A stretch of 6,727 nucleotides of DNA from Anaerolineales bacterium. GTDB taxonomy: Bacteria > Chloroflexota > Anaerolineae > Anaerolineales > UBA6663. Positions 1-6,216 of the stretch are shown piece by piece. The notes beneath the pieces were generated by a model. It did not search any database, was not told the DNA's origin, and saw only the letters and a list, made by a program, of their open reading frames with translations. The position numbers and the translations under genes were made by a program. Position 1 is the first letter of the stretch. The number at the start of each line of letters is the position of its first letter. Location: positions 1 to 6,727 of the forward strand of contig JAEURL010000084.1 in NCBI GenBank assembly GCA_016789165.1, written 5' to 3'.

Positions 1-16
1 TCCCGGTGCTCACTGA

Positions 17-475
17 AACCCCAACCCGCTCGGCTCGCGCTACTGGCTCGGCAATCGCTGGGCCATCCACACCGGGGCCGACCTCAACCTGGCCGGCAGC
101 GTCATCGCCGACAAGGACGCGCCGGTCTACAGCATCGGCCACGGCGTTGTCATCTGGGCGCGCTGGGTGAGCGCGGGCTGGCAGAACATCGTGGTCGTCG
201 AGCACCCGGTGCCCGGCGAGGACCGGCTGGTCTGGGCGCGCTACGCGCACGTGACCAATATGCAGGTGCAGGAAGGCCAGGTGGTGAAACCCGGCCAGTT
301 GATCGCCGCCATCGGCGAATACGCGCCCAACAACTACCACCTGCACTTCGACATCGCCGTCGCTCCCATTCTGCGCAGCCAGCCCGGCCACTGGCCCGGC
401 GATGACCCGGCCGGCGTGCGCGCCGTCTATACCGATCCGCTCGCGTTTCTGCAGCGTTACCATGTGGTAAGATAA
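17..475 (+). CDS. M23 family metallopeptidase (LytM/peptidoglycan endopeptidase-like), 3' part, 5' end disrupted or missing
   Basis: This is the C-terminal domain of a zinc metallopeptidase of the M23 (lysostaphin/LytM) family, which usually cuts peptide cross-links in peptidoglycan outside the cytoplasmic membrane. The full ligand set is readable in one frame: His at 68-70 and Asp at 80-82 (HTGAD, the HxxxD zinc motif), a His at 248-250 (YAH), and the HLH pair at 338-346 (YHLHFD). The stretch QVQEGQVVKPGQLIAAIGEY before HLH is the usual M23 beta-hairpin region. The frame ends at TAA 473-475. Upstream it is closed by TGA at 14-16, and there is no ATG, GTG or TTG between that stop and the zinc-binding His. 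The true N-terminus therefore lies to the left and is joined by a frameshift or sequence error, or the gene is decayed. A GTG at 167 would lose the HxxxD motif and is not a credible start. The family call is firm; the substrate is inferred. Confidence 0.82.
   Translation, partial: NPNPLGSRYWLGNRWAIHTGADLNLAGSVIADKDAPVYSIGHGVVIWARWVSAGWQNIVVVEHPVPGEDRLVWARYAHVTNMQVQEGQVVKPGQLIAAIGEYAPNNYHLHFDIAVAPILRSQPGHWPGDDPAGVRAVYTDPLAFLQRYHVVR
465..473 (+). promoter_or_regulatory. Possible extended -10 promoter for pepT
   Basis: TGGTAAGAT at 465-473 fits the TGnTAnnnT extended -10 pattern and overlaps the end of the M23 gene. No good -35 is seen. Transcription would start near 480 and leave a leader of about 80 bases that contains the hairpin at 498-539. 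This is weak and based on one motif only. Confidence 0.22.
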
Positions 476-497
476 TCCGGCCCTGCGCCATTCTTGA

Positions 498-539
498 TGA
501 AGGACGACTGACGACCGCAATTTCGGCTTGCGTCCTTCA
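498..539 (+). repeat. Intergenic hairpin with TGAAGGACG / CGTCCTTCA arms
   Basis: TGAAGGACG at 498-506 is perfectly complementary to CGTCCTTCA at 531-539, giving a 9-bp stem. Inside it, CCG at 515-517 can pair with CGG at 524-526. It lies in the 83-base gap between the M23 gene and pepT. No T-run follows, so it is a poor intrinsic terminator. Its outer arms resemble those of a second hairpin on the far side of pepT (1847-1894), which suggests a dispersed palindromic repeat. Confidence 0.55.
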
Positions 540-549
540 GCCTTTGCCT

Positions 550-553
550 GGAG
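550..553 (+). promoter_or_regulatory. Ribosome binding site deciding the pepT start
   Basis: GGAG at 550-553 lies five bases before ATG 559. It favours this ATG over the in-frame TTG at 544, which would add only five residues that do not match the family N-terminus. Confidence 0.5.
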
Positions 554-558
554 CCGGC

Positions 559-1824
559 ATGCCCGATACCCTCCTCTCCCGCTTCCTGCGCTACGTCCAG
601 ATCGACACCCAAAGCGACGCCCGTTCTGACACCACGCCCAGCTCGCCCGGCCAGTGGGACCTGCTCCGCTTGCTGGAAACCGAGTTGCGCGCCCTGGGCG
701 CCGCCGATATCCACCTGGACGCCTTTGGCTACCTGACCGCCAGCGTGCCGGCCACCTCGGACAAAGACCTGCCGACCGTGGCCTTCCTGGCCCACGTGGA
801 CACGGCCGATTTCCCCGGCGCCAACGTCAAACCCCTCCTGCACCCCGCCTGGGACGGACAGCCCATCCGGCTGCCGGATGACCCGGCCCAGGTGCTGGAC
901 CCGGCCCTTTACCCGGACCTGCGCACCGCCGTCGGCAAGGACGTGGTGACGGCCAGCGGCCGGACCCTGCTGGGCGCGGACGACAAGGCCGGCGTGGCGG
1001 TGGTGATGACGCTGGTGGATTACCTGCTGGCCCATCCCGAGGTCAAGCACGGCCCTCTCCGCGTGTGTTTCAACCCGGATGAAGAGATCGGCCGCGGCGT
1101 GGAGAAGCTGGATCTGCGCGCCCTGGGCGCCGACGTGGCCTACACCCTGGACGGCGAGTATCCGGGCGAGGTGAACTGGGAGACCTTCTCCGGCGACAGC
1201 GCCGTGGTGACGATCGAGGGCGTGTCCACGCACCCCGGCTGGGCCAAGCCGCAGGGCATGGTCAACGCCCTGCACCTGGCCGCCAAATTGCTGGCCGTGC
1301 TGGAGGCCGAGCGGGCCGGCCCGGAATACTCCGCGGGCCGGCAGGGCTTCATCCACGCCACCAACCTGGAGGGCAACACCGCCCGGGCCGTCCTGCGCTT
1401 CATCCTGCGCGATTTTGATCTGGACGGCCTGGCGGCCAAGGGCGCGCGGCTGACCCAGTTGTGCACGGGCCTGCAGGCCGCCGAGCCGCGGGCGCGCATC
1501 CAGCTGGAGATCAAACCCACCTACCGCAATATGGGTGAGTGGCTCAAGCAGGACATGCGCCCGGTGGACCTGGCGCTGGAGGCGATGCGGGCGACCGGCC
1601 TGGAGACCAAAATCATCCCGGTGCGCGGCGGCACCGACGGCTCGCGCCTGACTGAGCGCGGCCTGCCCACGCCCAACCTGTTCGACGGCGGCCACAACTG
1701 GCACGGCCCGCTGGAGTGGGTGGCGGTGCAGGATATGGAGCTGGCCGTGCAGGCTTGCCTGGCCCTGATCCGGCTGTGGGAGGAGCGCGGCGGAGATTAC
1801 CCCCGGTCCTTCTCGCGCCAATAG
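559..1824 (+). CDS. pepT: Peptidase T (tripeptide aminopeptidase, M20B)
   Basis: Cytoplasmic di-zinc aminopeptidase that removes the N-terminal residue from tripeptides. The protein is 421 residues long, close to the roughly 408 of E. coli PepT, and aligns along its whole length by eye. The N-terminus LLSRFLRYVQIDTQS matches the family start. Metal and catalytic residues are all present: His79 and Asp81 (HVDT), bridging Asp141 (LLGADDKAG), Glu175/Glu176 (NPDEEIGRG), Asp198 (TLDGE) and His382 (NWHG). RDFD and PVRGGTDGS blocks typical of PepT are also present. ATG 559 is chosen because it fits the family N-terminus and follows a GGAG site. Where many PepT proteins have a Gly-rich turn after Asp198, this one reads GEYPGE, a mild variation. 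The gene probably starts a plus-strand run with the glycosyltransferase downstream. The identity is secure. Confidence 0.96.
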   Translation: MPDTLLSRFLRYVQIDTQSDARSDTTPSSPGQWDLLRLLETELRALGAADIHLDAFGYLTASVPATSDKDLPTVAFLAHVDTADFPGANVKPLLHPAWDGQPIRLPDDPAQVLDPALYPDLRTAVGKDVVTASGRTLLGADDKAGVAVVMTLVDYLLAHPEVKHGPLRVCFNPDEEIGRGVEKLDLRALGADVAYTLDGEYPGEVNWETFSGDSAVVTIEGVSTHPGWAKPQGMVNALHLAAKLLAVLEAERAGPEYSAGRQGFIHATNLEGNTARAVLRFILRDFDLDGLAAKGARLTQLCTGLQAAEPRARIQLEIKPTYRNMGEWLKQDMRPVDLALEAMRATGLETKIIPVRGGTDGSRLTERGLPTPNLFDGGHNWHGPLEWVAVQDMELAVQACLALIRLWEERGGDYPRSFSRQ

Positions 1825-1846
1825 CGTCCGCTGTCTCTAATTGAAG

Positions 1847-1894
1847 GGCGAAGGTCCGCGGCCGGCGTTCGGCCTGCGGCTCTCGTCCTTCGTC
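1847..1894 (+). repeat. Intergenic hairpin with GGCGAAGG / CCTTCGTC arms
   Basis: GGCGAAGG at 1847-1854 pairs with CCTTCGTC at 1887-1894 (8 bp, one G-U). An inner stem is formed by CCGCGGCC at 1856-1863 with GGCC 1871-1874 and GCGG 1876-1879, leaving one bulged T. It occupies the gap between pepT and the glycosyltransferase. The outer arms share GAAGG/CCTTC with the hairpin at 498-539. There is no T-run, so it is probably a repeat or RNA-stability element rather than a terminator. Confidence 0.5.
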
Positions 1895-1906
1895 GTCTAC
1901 CCCGTC

Positions 1907-3091
1907 ATGCGGATTGTCCTGGCCTGCCAATCCTATCCGCCCATGGTCAGCGGCGCCGCCATCGTGGCCAGCCGGCTGGCGGAGGGGCTGGCGCGCCGCG
2001 GCCACGCGGTGCTGGTCCTGGCCGCCAGCGACCGCGGGCCGGCCTACACCTCCACGGCCGGCGGCCTGCGTCTGCACCGCCTGCGCTCCTTCCACAACCC
2101 CTTGCGCGTCGGGCAGCGCTTTGTGGCTTGGCCGGCCGGCAGTGTGCGGGCCGCGCTGGCGGCGTTCCAGCCGGACCTCGTCCACGCCCATGACCCCACC
2201 GGCGTGGGGCTGGCGGCCCTGCAGGCGGCGCGGGCCGGGGGCATCCCTGCTTTGCTGACCCTGCATCAGCTGCCCTGGTTCGTGCCGGCCTCGCTGCCGG
2301 CCTGGGCGGCCGGCCCGGCTCAGCCGCTGGAGGCCCTGGCCTGGGCCTACTACCGCTGGCTGGGCCGGCGCGTTGATCAGGTGATCACCCCCAGCCGCAC
2401 CATCGCCGACATCGTGCGCGCCCACGCGGCCGGCGATCCCGCGGCCATCAGCAACGGCGTGGACCTGGAGCGCTTCAACCCGGCGCCGCCCGCTCCGGAG
2501 GAGGCCGCGGCCCTGCGCCGGAAATACGGCCTGGACCCGCAGCTGCCGCTCATCCTGCACGTCGGCCGGCTGGACGCCGATAAGCGCGTGGACTTGGCGC
2601 TGCGCGCGGCCGCCGTGGCGCTGCGCGCGGCGCCGGCGCAGATGGTGATCGCCGGCGACGGCCGGCAGCGGCCGGCCCTGGAGGCCCTCAGCCGCGAGCT
2701 CGGCCTGCCGGCCCGCTTCCTGGGGTACGTGTCCGCCGCCGGCGACCTGCCGGGCCTGTACCGGCTGGCGCGCGTCTTCGTCACCGCCTCCGAAGTGGAG
2801 ATCCAGAGCTCGGTGGTGCTGGAGGCCGGCGCGGCCGGCCTGCCGGTGGTGGTGGCGCGGGCCAGCTCGATGGCCGAGTTTGTGGAGGATGGGCGCACCG
2901 GCTACCTGGCCCCGCCCAGGGATGTGGAGGCGCTGGGGGCCGGCCTGGCGCGTTTGCTGCGTGACCCCGAGCACGCGCGGGACCTGGGCCGGGCCGGGCG
3001 CGTCCGGGCTGAGGCCCACGCGCCGGAGCGCACGCTGGACGCGCACGCGGTCGTCTATCAGCGGGTAATGAGCGCGCGGGCGCGATTGTAA
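1907..3091 (+). CDS. Glycosyltransferase family 4 (GT-B fold) protein
   Basis: Retaining glycosyltransferase of the GT4 family, 394 residues, expected to transfer a sugar from a nucleotide-sugar donor to a lipid or glycan acceptor at the cytoplasmic face of the membrane. The N-terminal acceptor domain begins MRIVLACQSYPP and continues with SGAAIVASRLAEGLARRGH and DLVHAHDPTG (residues about 90-99). The C-terminal donor domain has SNGVDLERF, then HVGRLDADKR (218-227), with Arg221 and Lys226 in the usual phosphate-binding places. The E-x7-E motif is Glu298 and Glu306 within EIQSSVVLEAGAAGLPVVV. ATG 1907 is chosen because GT4 proteins start with this strand. An upstream TTG at 1841 would translate the hairpin repeat and give a non-family N-terminus. 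No Shine-Dalgarno is visible. The sequence resembles the mannosyl/glucosyl-transferase branch acting on glycolipids, but the acceptor and sugar cannot be told from sequence alone. Confidence 0.93.
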   Translation: MRIVLACQSYPPMVSGAAIVASRLAEGLARRGHAVLVLAASDRGPAYTSTAGGLRLHRLRSFHNPLRVGQRFVAWPAGSVRAALAAFQPDLVHAHDPTGVGLAALQAARAGGIPALLTLHQLPWFVPASLPAWAAGPAQPLEALAWAYYRWLGRRVDQVITPSRTIADIVRAHAAGDPAAISNGVDLERFNPAPPAPEEAAALRRKYGLDPQLPLILHVGRLDADKRVDLALRAAAVALRAAPAQMVIAGDGRQRPALEALSRELGLPARFLGYVSAAGDLPGLYRLARVFVTASEVEIQSSVVLEAGAAGLPVVVARASSMAEFVEDGRTGYLAPPRDVEALGAGLARLLRDPEHARDLGRAGRVRAEAHAPERTLDAHAVVYQRVMSARARL

Positions 3092-3101
3092 AGTTGCCGT
3101 T

Positions 3102-3110
3102 TGGTATAAT
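3102..3110 (+). promoter_or_regulatory. Extended -10 promoter of the SRP RNA gene
   Basis: TGGTATAAT at 3102-3110 is a perfect extended -10 (TGnTATAAT). No convincing -35 lies at 16-18 bases, as is usual for this promoter class. A start 6-8 bases downstream (about 3117) coincides with the base of the SRP RNA helix. The promoter begins 11 bases after the glycosyltransferase stop codon. Confidence 0.75.
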
Positions 3111-3116
3111 CACTGC

Positions 3117-3229
3117 GCGTGCCCGGGTGGGTCCGGCGCGGCGGAGACCTTCGAACCCCGTCAGGGCCGGAAGGCAGCAGCGGTAAGAAGTCATCTCTGG
3201 GTGCCGCCGGGGTGCCTGCCCGGGCGCGT
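3117..3229 (+). ncRNA. ffs: Signal recognition particle RNA (4.5S, small bacterial type)
   Basis: RNA scaffold of the signal recognition particle, which binds Ffh and targets nascent membrane proteins to FtsY. The diagnostic domain IV is present: GTCAGGGCC, the GGAA tetraloop at 3169-3172, then GGCAGCAGC, which is the conserved Ffh-binding symmetric/asymmetric loop region. The arms fold into a long rod: 3119-3134 pairs with 3211-3227 with only a few G-U pairs or mismatches, and CGGCGG 3139-3144 pairs exactly with CCGCCG 3204-3209. The length of about 113 bases and absence of an Alu domain make it the small type. The ends are estimated from the promoter and the outer helix and may be off by a few bases. 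No clear intrinsic terminator follows before the next gene. Confidence 0.93.
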
Positions 3230-3238
3230 ATTTAATCT

Positions 3239-4708
3239 GTGATGAGCACTGAACGTGTGGACGATCGCCAGGGGCGCCCCGCGGCCGGCCGTTGGGGCCT
3301 GAGCGGGGCCGCGGCCCTGGCGGTTTTGCTTTCCATCGCGGCCGTGTACTGGCAGGCGCGGCCGGCCTTCACCGTGCGCGTAGACGGCGAAGCGCGGACC
3401 GTGCGCGCCCACGCCGGCACGGTGGAGGCGGTGCTGCGCGCCGCTGGCCTGGCCTGGCGGCCGGAGGACGGCGTCTGGCTGGGGGATGACCAGGTTCAGA
3501 CCCAGGTGAGCGATCCCGCGACACCGATCCAACCCGACGCGCTCGTAGTGGTGGAGCGCGCTCAGCCGCTCCGGCTGGAGGCGGACGGCGCGGTGGTGAC
3601 CCTCCTGGCCCGCCCGGCCGTGCCCGCCGCGCTGCTCAGCCAGGGCGGACTGCTGCTTGGCCCCGGCGACGAGGTGTGGGCGGACGGCGTCCGCGTGGAT
3701 GCCGAGCAGGCGCTGGCCGGTTGGCCGGCCCAATTGGCGGTCCGGCGCGCGGTCCCGGTCACCATCGTGGACGGCGAGCGGACCTTCACCCTGCAGACGG
3801 CGGCGCGCACGGTGGGCGAGGCGCTGTGGCAGGCCGGCCTGCGGCTTTACGAGGCGGACGGCGTGGAGCCGGAGCTGGCGGCGCCGCTGGCGGCCGGCGT
3901 GACCATTCGCCTCAGCCGGGCGCAGCTGATCACGGTGCAGGCCGATGGCCGCACGCTGGCCGGCCGGGCGCAGGCCGCGACGGTGGGCGAGGCCCTGGCC
4001 GCGCTGGGGATGCCGCTGGCCGGCGCCGATTACGCGGTGCCGGCGGCCGCCGGGCCGCTGCCGGCCGACGGCCTGGTGCGGGTGGTGCGGGTGCGCGAAG
4101 AAGTGCTGGCCGAGCAGACCGTGATCCCGCGCGAGACCGTCTACCAGGCCCTGCCCGAAGTGGACATCGACACCGTGCAGACCCTGCAGGCCGGCGCCGA
4201 CGGCCTGCGCCGCCGCTACGTGCGCGTGCGTTACGAGGACGGCCGGGAGGTCAGCCGTGTCACGGAGGGCGAGAGCCTGGCCCAGGCCCCCGCGCCGCGC
4301 GTGATCGGCTACGGGACCAAGATCACGGTGCGGGTGCTGGACACGCCGGACGGCCCGCTGGAATATTGGCGCGCCTACACGGTCTACGCCACCTCCTACT
4401 CGGCCTCGCGGGCGGGCGTGCCGCGCACGGCCCGCAACTTCGGCATCACGGCCAGCGGCCGGCCGCTCACCAAGGGCCTGATCGCCGTGGACCGGCGTTA
4501 CATCCCTTTCAACACGCGTATGTACGTGCCGGGCTATGGCTTCGCCCTGGCCGCCGACACGGGCGGCGGTGTCAAGGGGCGTTTCATCGACCTGGGGTAC
4601 GACGACTGGAACTACGCCCACTGGAGCCAGGTGGTGACCGTATATTTCCTGACGCCCATCCCGCCGGCCGACCAGATCGCCTGGATCATCCCCTCCACGG
4701 TGCCGTAG
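3239..4708 (+). CDS. YabE/RpfB-like envelope protein: TM anchor, four DUF348-like repeats, G5 and 3D domains
   Basis: Predicted cell-wall-associated protein of 489 residues. An N-terminal membrane segment at about 19-38, preceded by a basic stretch, would anchor or export it. Four ubiquitin-like DUF348 repeats follow, starting near residues 44, 111, 174 and 231, each with a V-DG or ADG turn and an EAL/AVL helix; the second is the most diverged. A G5 domain lies at about 282-362. The C-terminal 3D domain, at about 377-470, carries the three Asp residues that name it: Asp418 (VDRRYIP), Asp440 (ADTGGG) and Asp451 (IDLG). 3D domains have a double-psi barrel fold related to MltA lytic transglycosylases, so peptidoglycan cleavage is likely but inferred. 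The gene sits directly before rsmA, as yabE and rpfB do near ksgA in Bacillus and Mycobacterium. The start is GTG 3239 or ATG 3242; neither has a Shine-Dalgarno. It begins ten bases after the SRP RNA. Confidence 0.9.
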   Translation: MMSTERVDDRQGRPAAGRWGLSGAAALAVLLSIAAVYWQARPAFTVRVDGEARTVRAHAGTVEAVLRAAGLAWRPEDGVWLGDDQVQTQVSDPATPIQPDALVVVERAQPLRLEADGAVVTLLARPAVPAALLSQGGLLLGPGDEVWADGVRVDAEQALAGWPAQLAVRRAVPVTIVDGERTFTLQTAARTVGEALWQAGLRLYEADGVEPELAAPLAAGVTIRLSRAQLITVQADGRTLAGRAQAATVGEALAALGMPLAGADYAVPAAAGPLPADGLVRVVRVREEVLAEQTVIPRETVYQALPEVDIDTVQTLQAGADGLRRRYVRVRYEDGREVSRVTEGESLAQAPAPRVIGYGTKITVRVLDTPDGPLEYWRAYTVYATSYSASRAGVPRTARNFGITASGRPLTKGLIAVDRRYIPFNTRMYVPGYGFALAADTGGGVKGRFIDLGYDDWNYAHWSQVVTVYFLTPIPPADQIAWIIPSTVP

Positions 4709-4720
4709 CGGTCCCACCCC

Positions 4721-5548
4721 ATGCGCCCCCTGGCTGTCCCCCAACTGCTGCGCCGCTTTGATCTGCGCCCCAAGAAGAGCCTGGGCCAGAACTTTCTGGT
4801 GGATGAGGCCGCGCTGGCCAAGGTGGCGGCCGCCGCCGGGCTGACCGCCCAGGACAGCGTGCTGGAGATTGGGCCGGGGCTCGGCAGCCTGACGCGGCAT
4901 CTGGCCGAGGCGGCCGGCCGCGTGGTGGCCGTGGAACTGGACCAGGGCCTGCTGCCGGCGCTGCGCTTTGTGCTCGAGCCGTACACCAACGTCACGATCC
5001 TCCCCGGCGATATCCTGCAGCTTGATCCGGCGGCCCTGGGCCTGGGGCCGGCCTACAAGGTCGCGGCCAACATCCCGTACTACATCACCAGCGCCGTCAT
5101 CCGGCACCTGCTGGAGGCCAGCGTGCGGCCAGCCGTGATCGTGCTGACCGTGCAGCGCGAGGTGGCCGAGCGGATCTGCGCCGAGCCGGGGGAGATGAGC
5201 CTGCTGGCGGTGAGCGTGCAGGTGTACAGCCGGCCGCAGATCGCGGCGCGGGTGCCGGCCGGCGCGTTTTATCCGCGCCCGGAGGTCGATTCGGCCGTGG
5301 TGCGGCTGGAGGTGCGGCCGGAGCCGGCGGTGGCCGGCGTGGACATGGATCAGTTCTTCCGGGTGGTAAAGGCCGGCTTCAGCCAGAAGCGCAAGCAGTT
5401 GCGCAATGCCCTGGCCGGCGGCCTGCAGCTGCCGCCGGCGGCGGTGGAGGCGGCGCTGGCGCCGGCCGGCGTGGACCCGCAGCGCCGGGCCGAGACCTTG
5501 AGCCTGGCGGAGTGGGGGGTGGTGGCGCGGGCGCTGCCCGCGGGGTAA
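4721..5548 (+). CDS. rsmA: 16S rRNA (adenine1518-N6/adenine1519-N6)-dimethyltransferase
   Basis: RsmA (KsgA) uses S-adenosylmethionine to dimethylate two adjacent adenines in the loop of helix 45 of 16S rRNA during small-subunit assembly in the cytoplasm. At 275 residues it matches the family length. Motifs in order are KKSLGQNFL (18-26), the SAM-binding EIGPGLG (49-55), acidic VAVELD (69-74) for the ribose, GDIL (96-99), catalytic NIPYYI (117-122), and FYPRPEVDSAVVRL near the C-terminal domain, followed by the GFSQKRKQLRNAL block. ATG 4721 lies 12 bases after the stop of the 3D-domain gene, so cotranscription and translational coupling are likely; no Shine-Dalgarno is seen. Loss of this enzyme is known to give kasugamycin resistance in other bacteria. 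The identity is secure. Confidence 0.97.
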   Translation: MRPLAVPQLLRRFDLRPKKSLGQNFLVDEAALAKVAAAAGLTAQDSVLEIGPGLGSLTRHLAEAAGRVVAVELDQGLLPALRFVLEPYTNVTILPGDILQLDPAALGLGPAYKVAANIPYYITSAVIRHLLEASVRPAVIVLTVQREVAERICAEPGEMSLLAVSVQVYSRPQIAARVPAGAFYPRPEVDSAVVRLEVRPEPAVAGVDMDQFFRVVKAGFSQKRKQLRNALAGGLQLPPAAVEAALAPAGVDPQRRAETLSLAEWGVVARALPAG

Positions 5549-5659
5549 TCCCAGCCAGGCGATTGCGTCGGCTCAGTGCGGTAACGGCCTCGAAACCGCG
5601 TCCCGCCGAGACGGTAAGCCAACCGGCAGTTACCATCTGCTGGGTTTAGTGAAGGCCCG
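5549..5659 (+). other. Intergenic region after rsmA with possible weak terminator
   Basis: No open reading frame or recognised RNA. CCGGCAG at 5623-5629 pairs with CTGCTGG at 5637-5643 (7 bp, one G-U), followed by only GTTT, so it could be a weak terminator for the rsmA transcript. Upstream, GCGGT 5578-5582 can pair with ACCGC 5595-5599, and CGGC 5569-5572 with GCCG 5605-5608. This suggests a structured leader or trailer, but I recognise no RNA family. Confidence 0.35.
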
Positions 5660-5688
5660 TTGGCGTTTCGGCTGCAAGGCCCTAAAAT
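5660..5688 (+). promoter_or_regulatory. Sigma70-like promoter of the tRNA-Leu gene
   Basis: TTGGCG at 5660-5665 and TAAAAT at 5683-5688 are separated by exactly 17 bases. Transcription would begin near 5695 and give a leader of about 40 bases before the tRNA, to be removed by RNase P. Confidence 0.6.
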
Positions 5689-5735
5689 ATCGGCGGGGAG
5701 AGCCGGAATGAAAGTTTTCCCCCTGGGCAGTCCTT

Positions 5736-5818
5736 GGGGCGGTGGCGGAATGGCAGACGCCGGGGACTTAAAATCCTCTGTTCGCAAGAACGTGTGGGTT
5801 CAACTCCCACCCGCCCTA
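5736..5818 (+). tRNA. tRNA-Leu (anticodon UAA)
   Basis: A class II tRNA folds cleanly. The acceptor stem is 5736-5742 with 5811-5817 (first pair G-U) and the discriminator is A5818. The D arm is GCG 5745-5747 with CGC 5758-5760. The anticodon stem is 5762-5766 with 5774-5778 around loop CTTAAAA, with anticodon TAA at 5769-5771. The long variable arm is GTTC-GCAA-GAAC at 5780-5791. The T arm is GTGGG/CCCAC (5794-5798 and 5806-5810) around TTCAACT. The long variable arm, A discriminator and UAA anticodon all indicate leucine, reading UUA and UUG codons. The CCA end is not encoded (TAT follows), so a CCA-adding enzyme must supply it. Confidence 0.96.
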
Positions 5819-5825
5819 TAGTGTT

Positions 5826-5853
5826 CAGCGGCCGGCGCTTTAGCCGGCCGCTG
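5826..5853. terminator. Perfect 11-bp hairpin between convergent tRNA-Leu and clpS
   Basis: CAGCGGCCGGC at 5826-5836 is exactly complementary to GCCGGCCGCTG at 5843-5853 with a six-base loop. It starts eight bases after the tRNA and ends six bases before the clpS stop codon. On the plus strand the tail TCGCGTTTATT is modestly T-rich; on the minus strand there is no T-run. It probably ends the tRNA transcript and may also protect the clpS mRNA 3' end. Confidence 0.6.
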
Positions 5854-5859
5854 TCGCGT

Positions 5860-6216
5860 TTATTGGCGCTGTTCGAGTTCGATGGTGAAGGCGAGCGGGA
5901 AGCCGGCCTGGCGGGCCAGGCCGTGGGCGCGGCCGACGCGGTGTTTGGCCTCTTCGATGGGCAGGGTCATGACGTAGGCCAGGCCGGTGACGTGGGCGCG
6001 CAGGGTGACGCGCTCGGCCTGGTTGGGGGCCAGGCCAAAGACCTGGCGCAGGATCAGGATCACGAAGTCGTACGGGGTGACGTCGTCATTGTGGACGATG
6101 ATGCGGCCGAAGTCGCCCTCGTCGCCGACTACAACCCACTCCAGTTCGGATTGGGTCTCGGTGTCATCCGCAGGTGGGGGGGCAGGGTTGGCCTGCATGC
6201 CGTGGGTAGCCCTCAT
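5860..6216 (-). CDS. clpS: ATP-dependent Clp protease adaptor ClpS
   Basis: ClpS binds proteins with bulky N-terminal residues (the bacterial N-degron pathway) and delivers them to the Clp unfoldase, ClpA or ClpC, for degradation by ClpP in the cytoplasm. The protein has 118 residues. The first 35 or so are an acidic, Pro/Ala-rich flexible extension, as expected for the segment that enters the unfoldase pore. The folded core carries IIVHNDDVTPYDFV with Asn43, Asp44 and Asp45, and RAHVTG with His75. The Asn43-His75 spacing of 32 equals that of the N-degron pocket residues Asn34 and His66 in E. coli ClpS. PIEEAKHRV then matches the unfoldase-contact helix. ATG 6216 is taken as the start; ATG 6198 is an alternative that would shorten only the tail. 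No clp gene adjoins it here. Confidence 0.93.
   Translation of the reverse strand: MRATHGMQANPAPPPADDTETQSELEWVVVGDEGDFGRIIVHNDDVTPYDFVILILRQVFGLAPNQAERVTLRAHVTGLAYVMTLPIEEAKHRVGRAHGLARQAGFPLAFTIELEQRQ

Noticed and set aside
457..1821. Long minus-strand open frame (454 codons) opposite pepT
   Set aside because: pepT on the plus strand is certain; the antisense frame is rich in Arg, Gly, His and Gln with no recognisable domain, typical of high-GC antisense frames.
1841..1906. N-terminal extension of the glycosyltransferase from TTG 1841
   Set aside because: It would translate the hairpin repeat; the GT4 fold begins at MRIVLACQSYPP, encoded from 1907.
2377..2898. Possible antisense gene within the glycosyltransferase
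   Set aside because: Ser/Arg/Ala-rich low-complexity translation without any motif, fully inside a real gene.
1613..3046. Minus-strand open frame (477 codons) opposite pepT and the glycosyltransferase
   Set aside because: It overlaps two well-identified genes and has low-complexity composition; an artefact of GC-rich codon third positions.
3676..4761. Plus-strand 361-codon frame in another phase within the 3D-domain gene
   Set aside because: Extremely rich in Gly, Arg and Ala, and it crosses the stop of one real gene and the start of another; the other phase carries clear G5 and 3D domains.
3191..5107. Minus-strand open frame of 638 codons opposite the SRP RNA, 3D-domain gene and rsmA
   Set aside because: The longest frame in the window, but it runs across three identified plus-strand features and shows no domain; its Gly/Arg/His/Gln-rich composition is that of an antisense frame.
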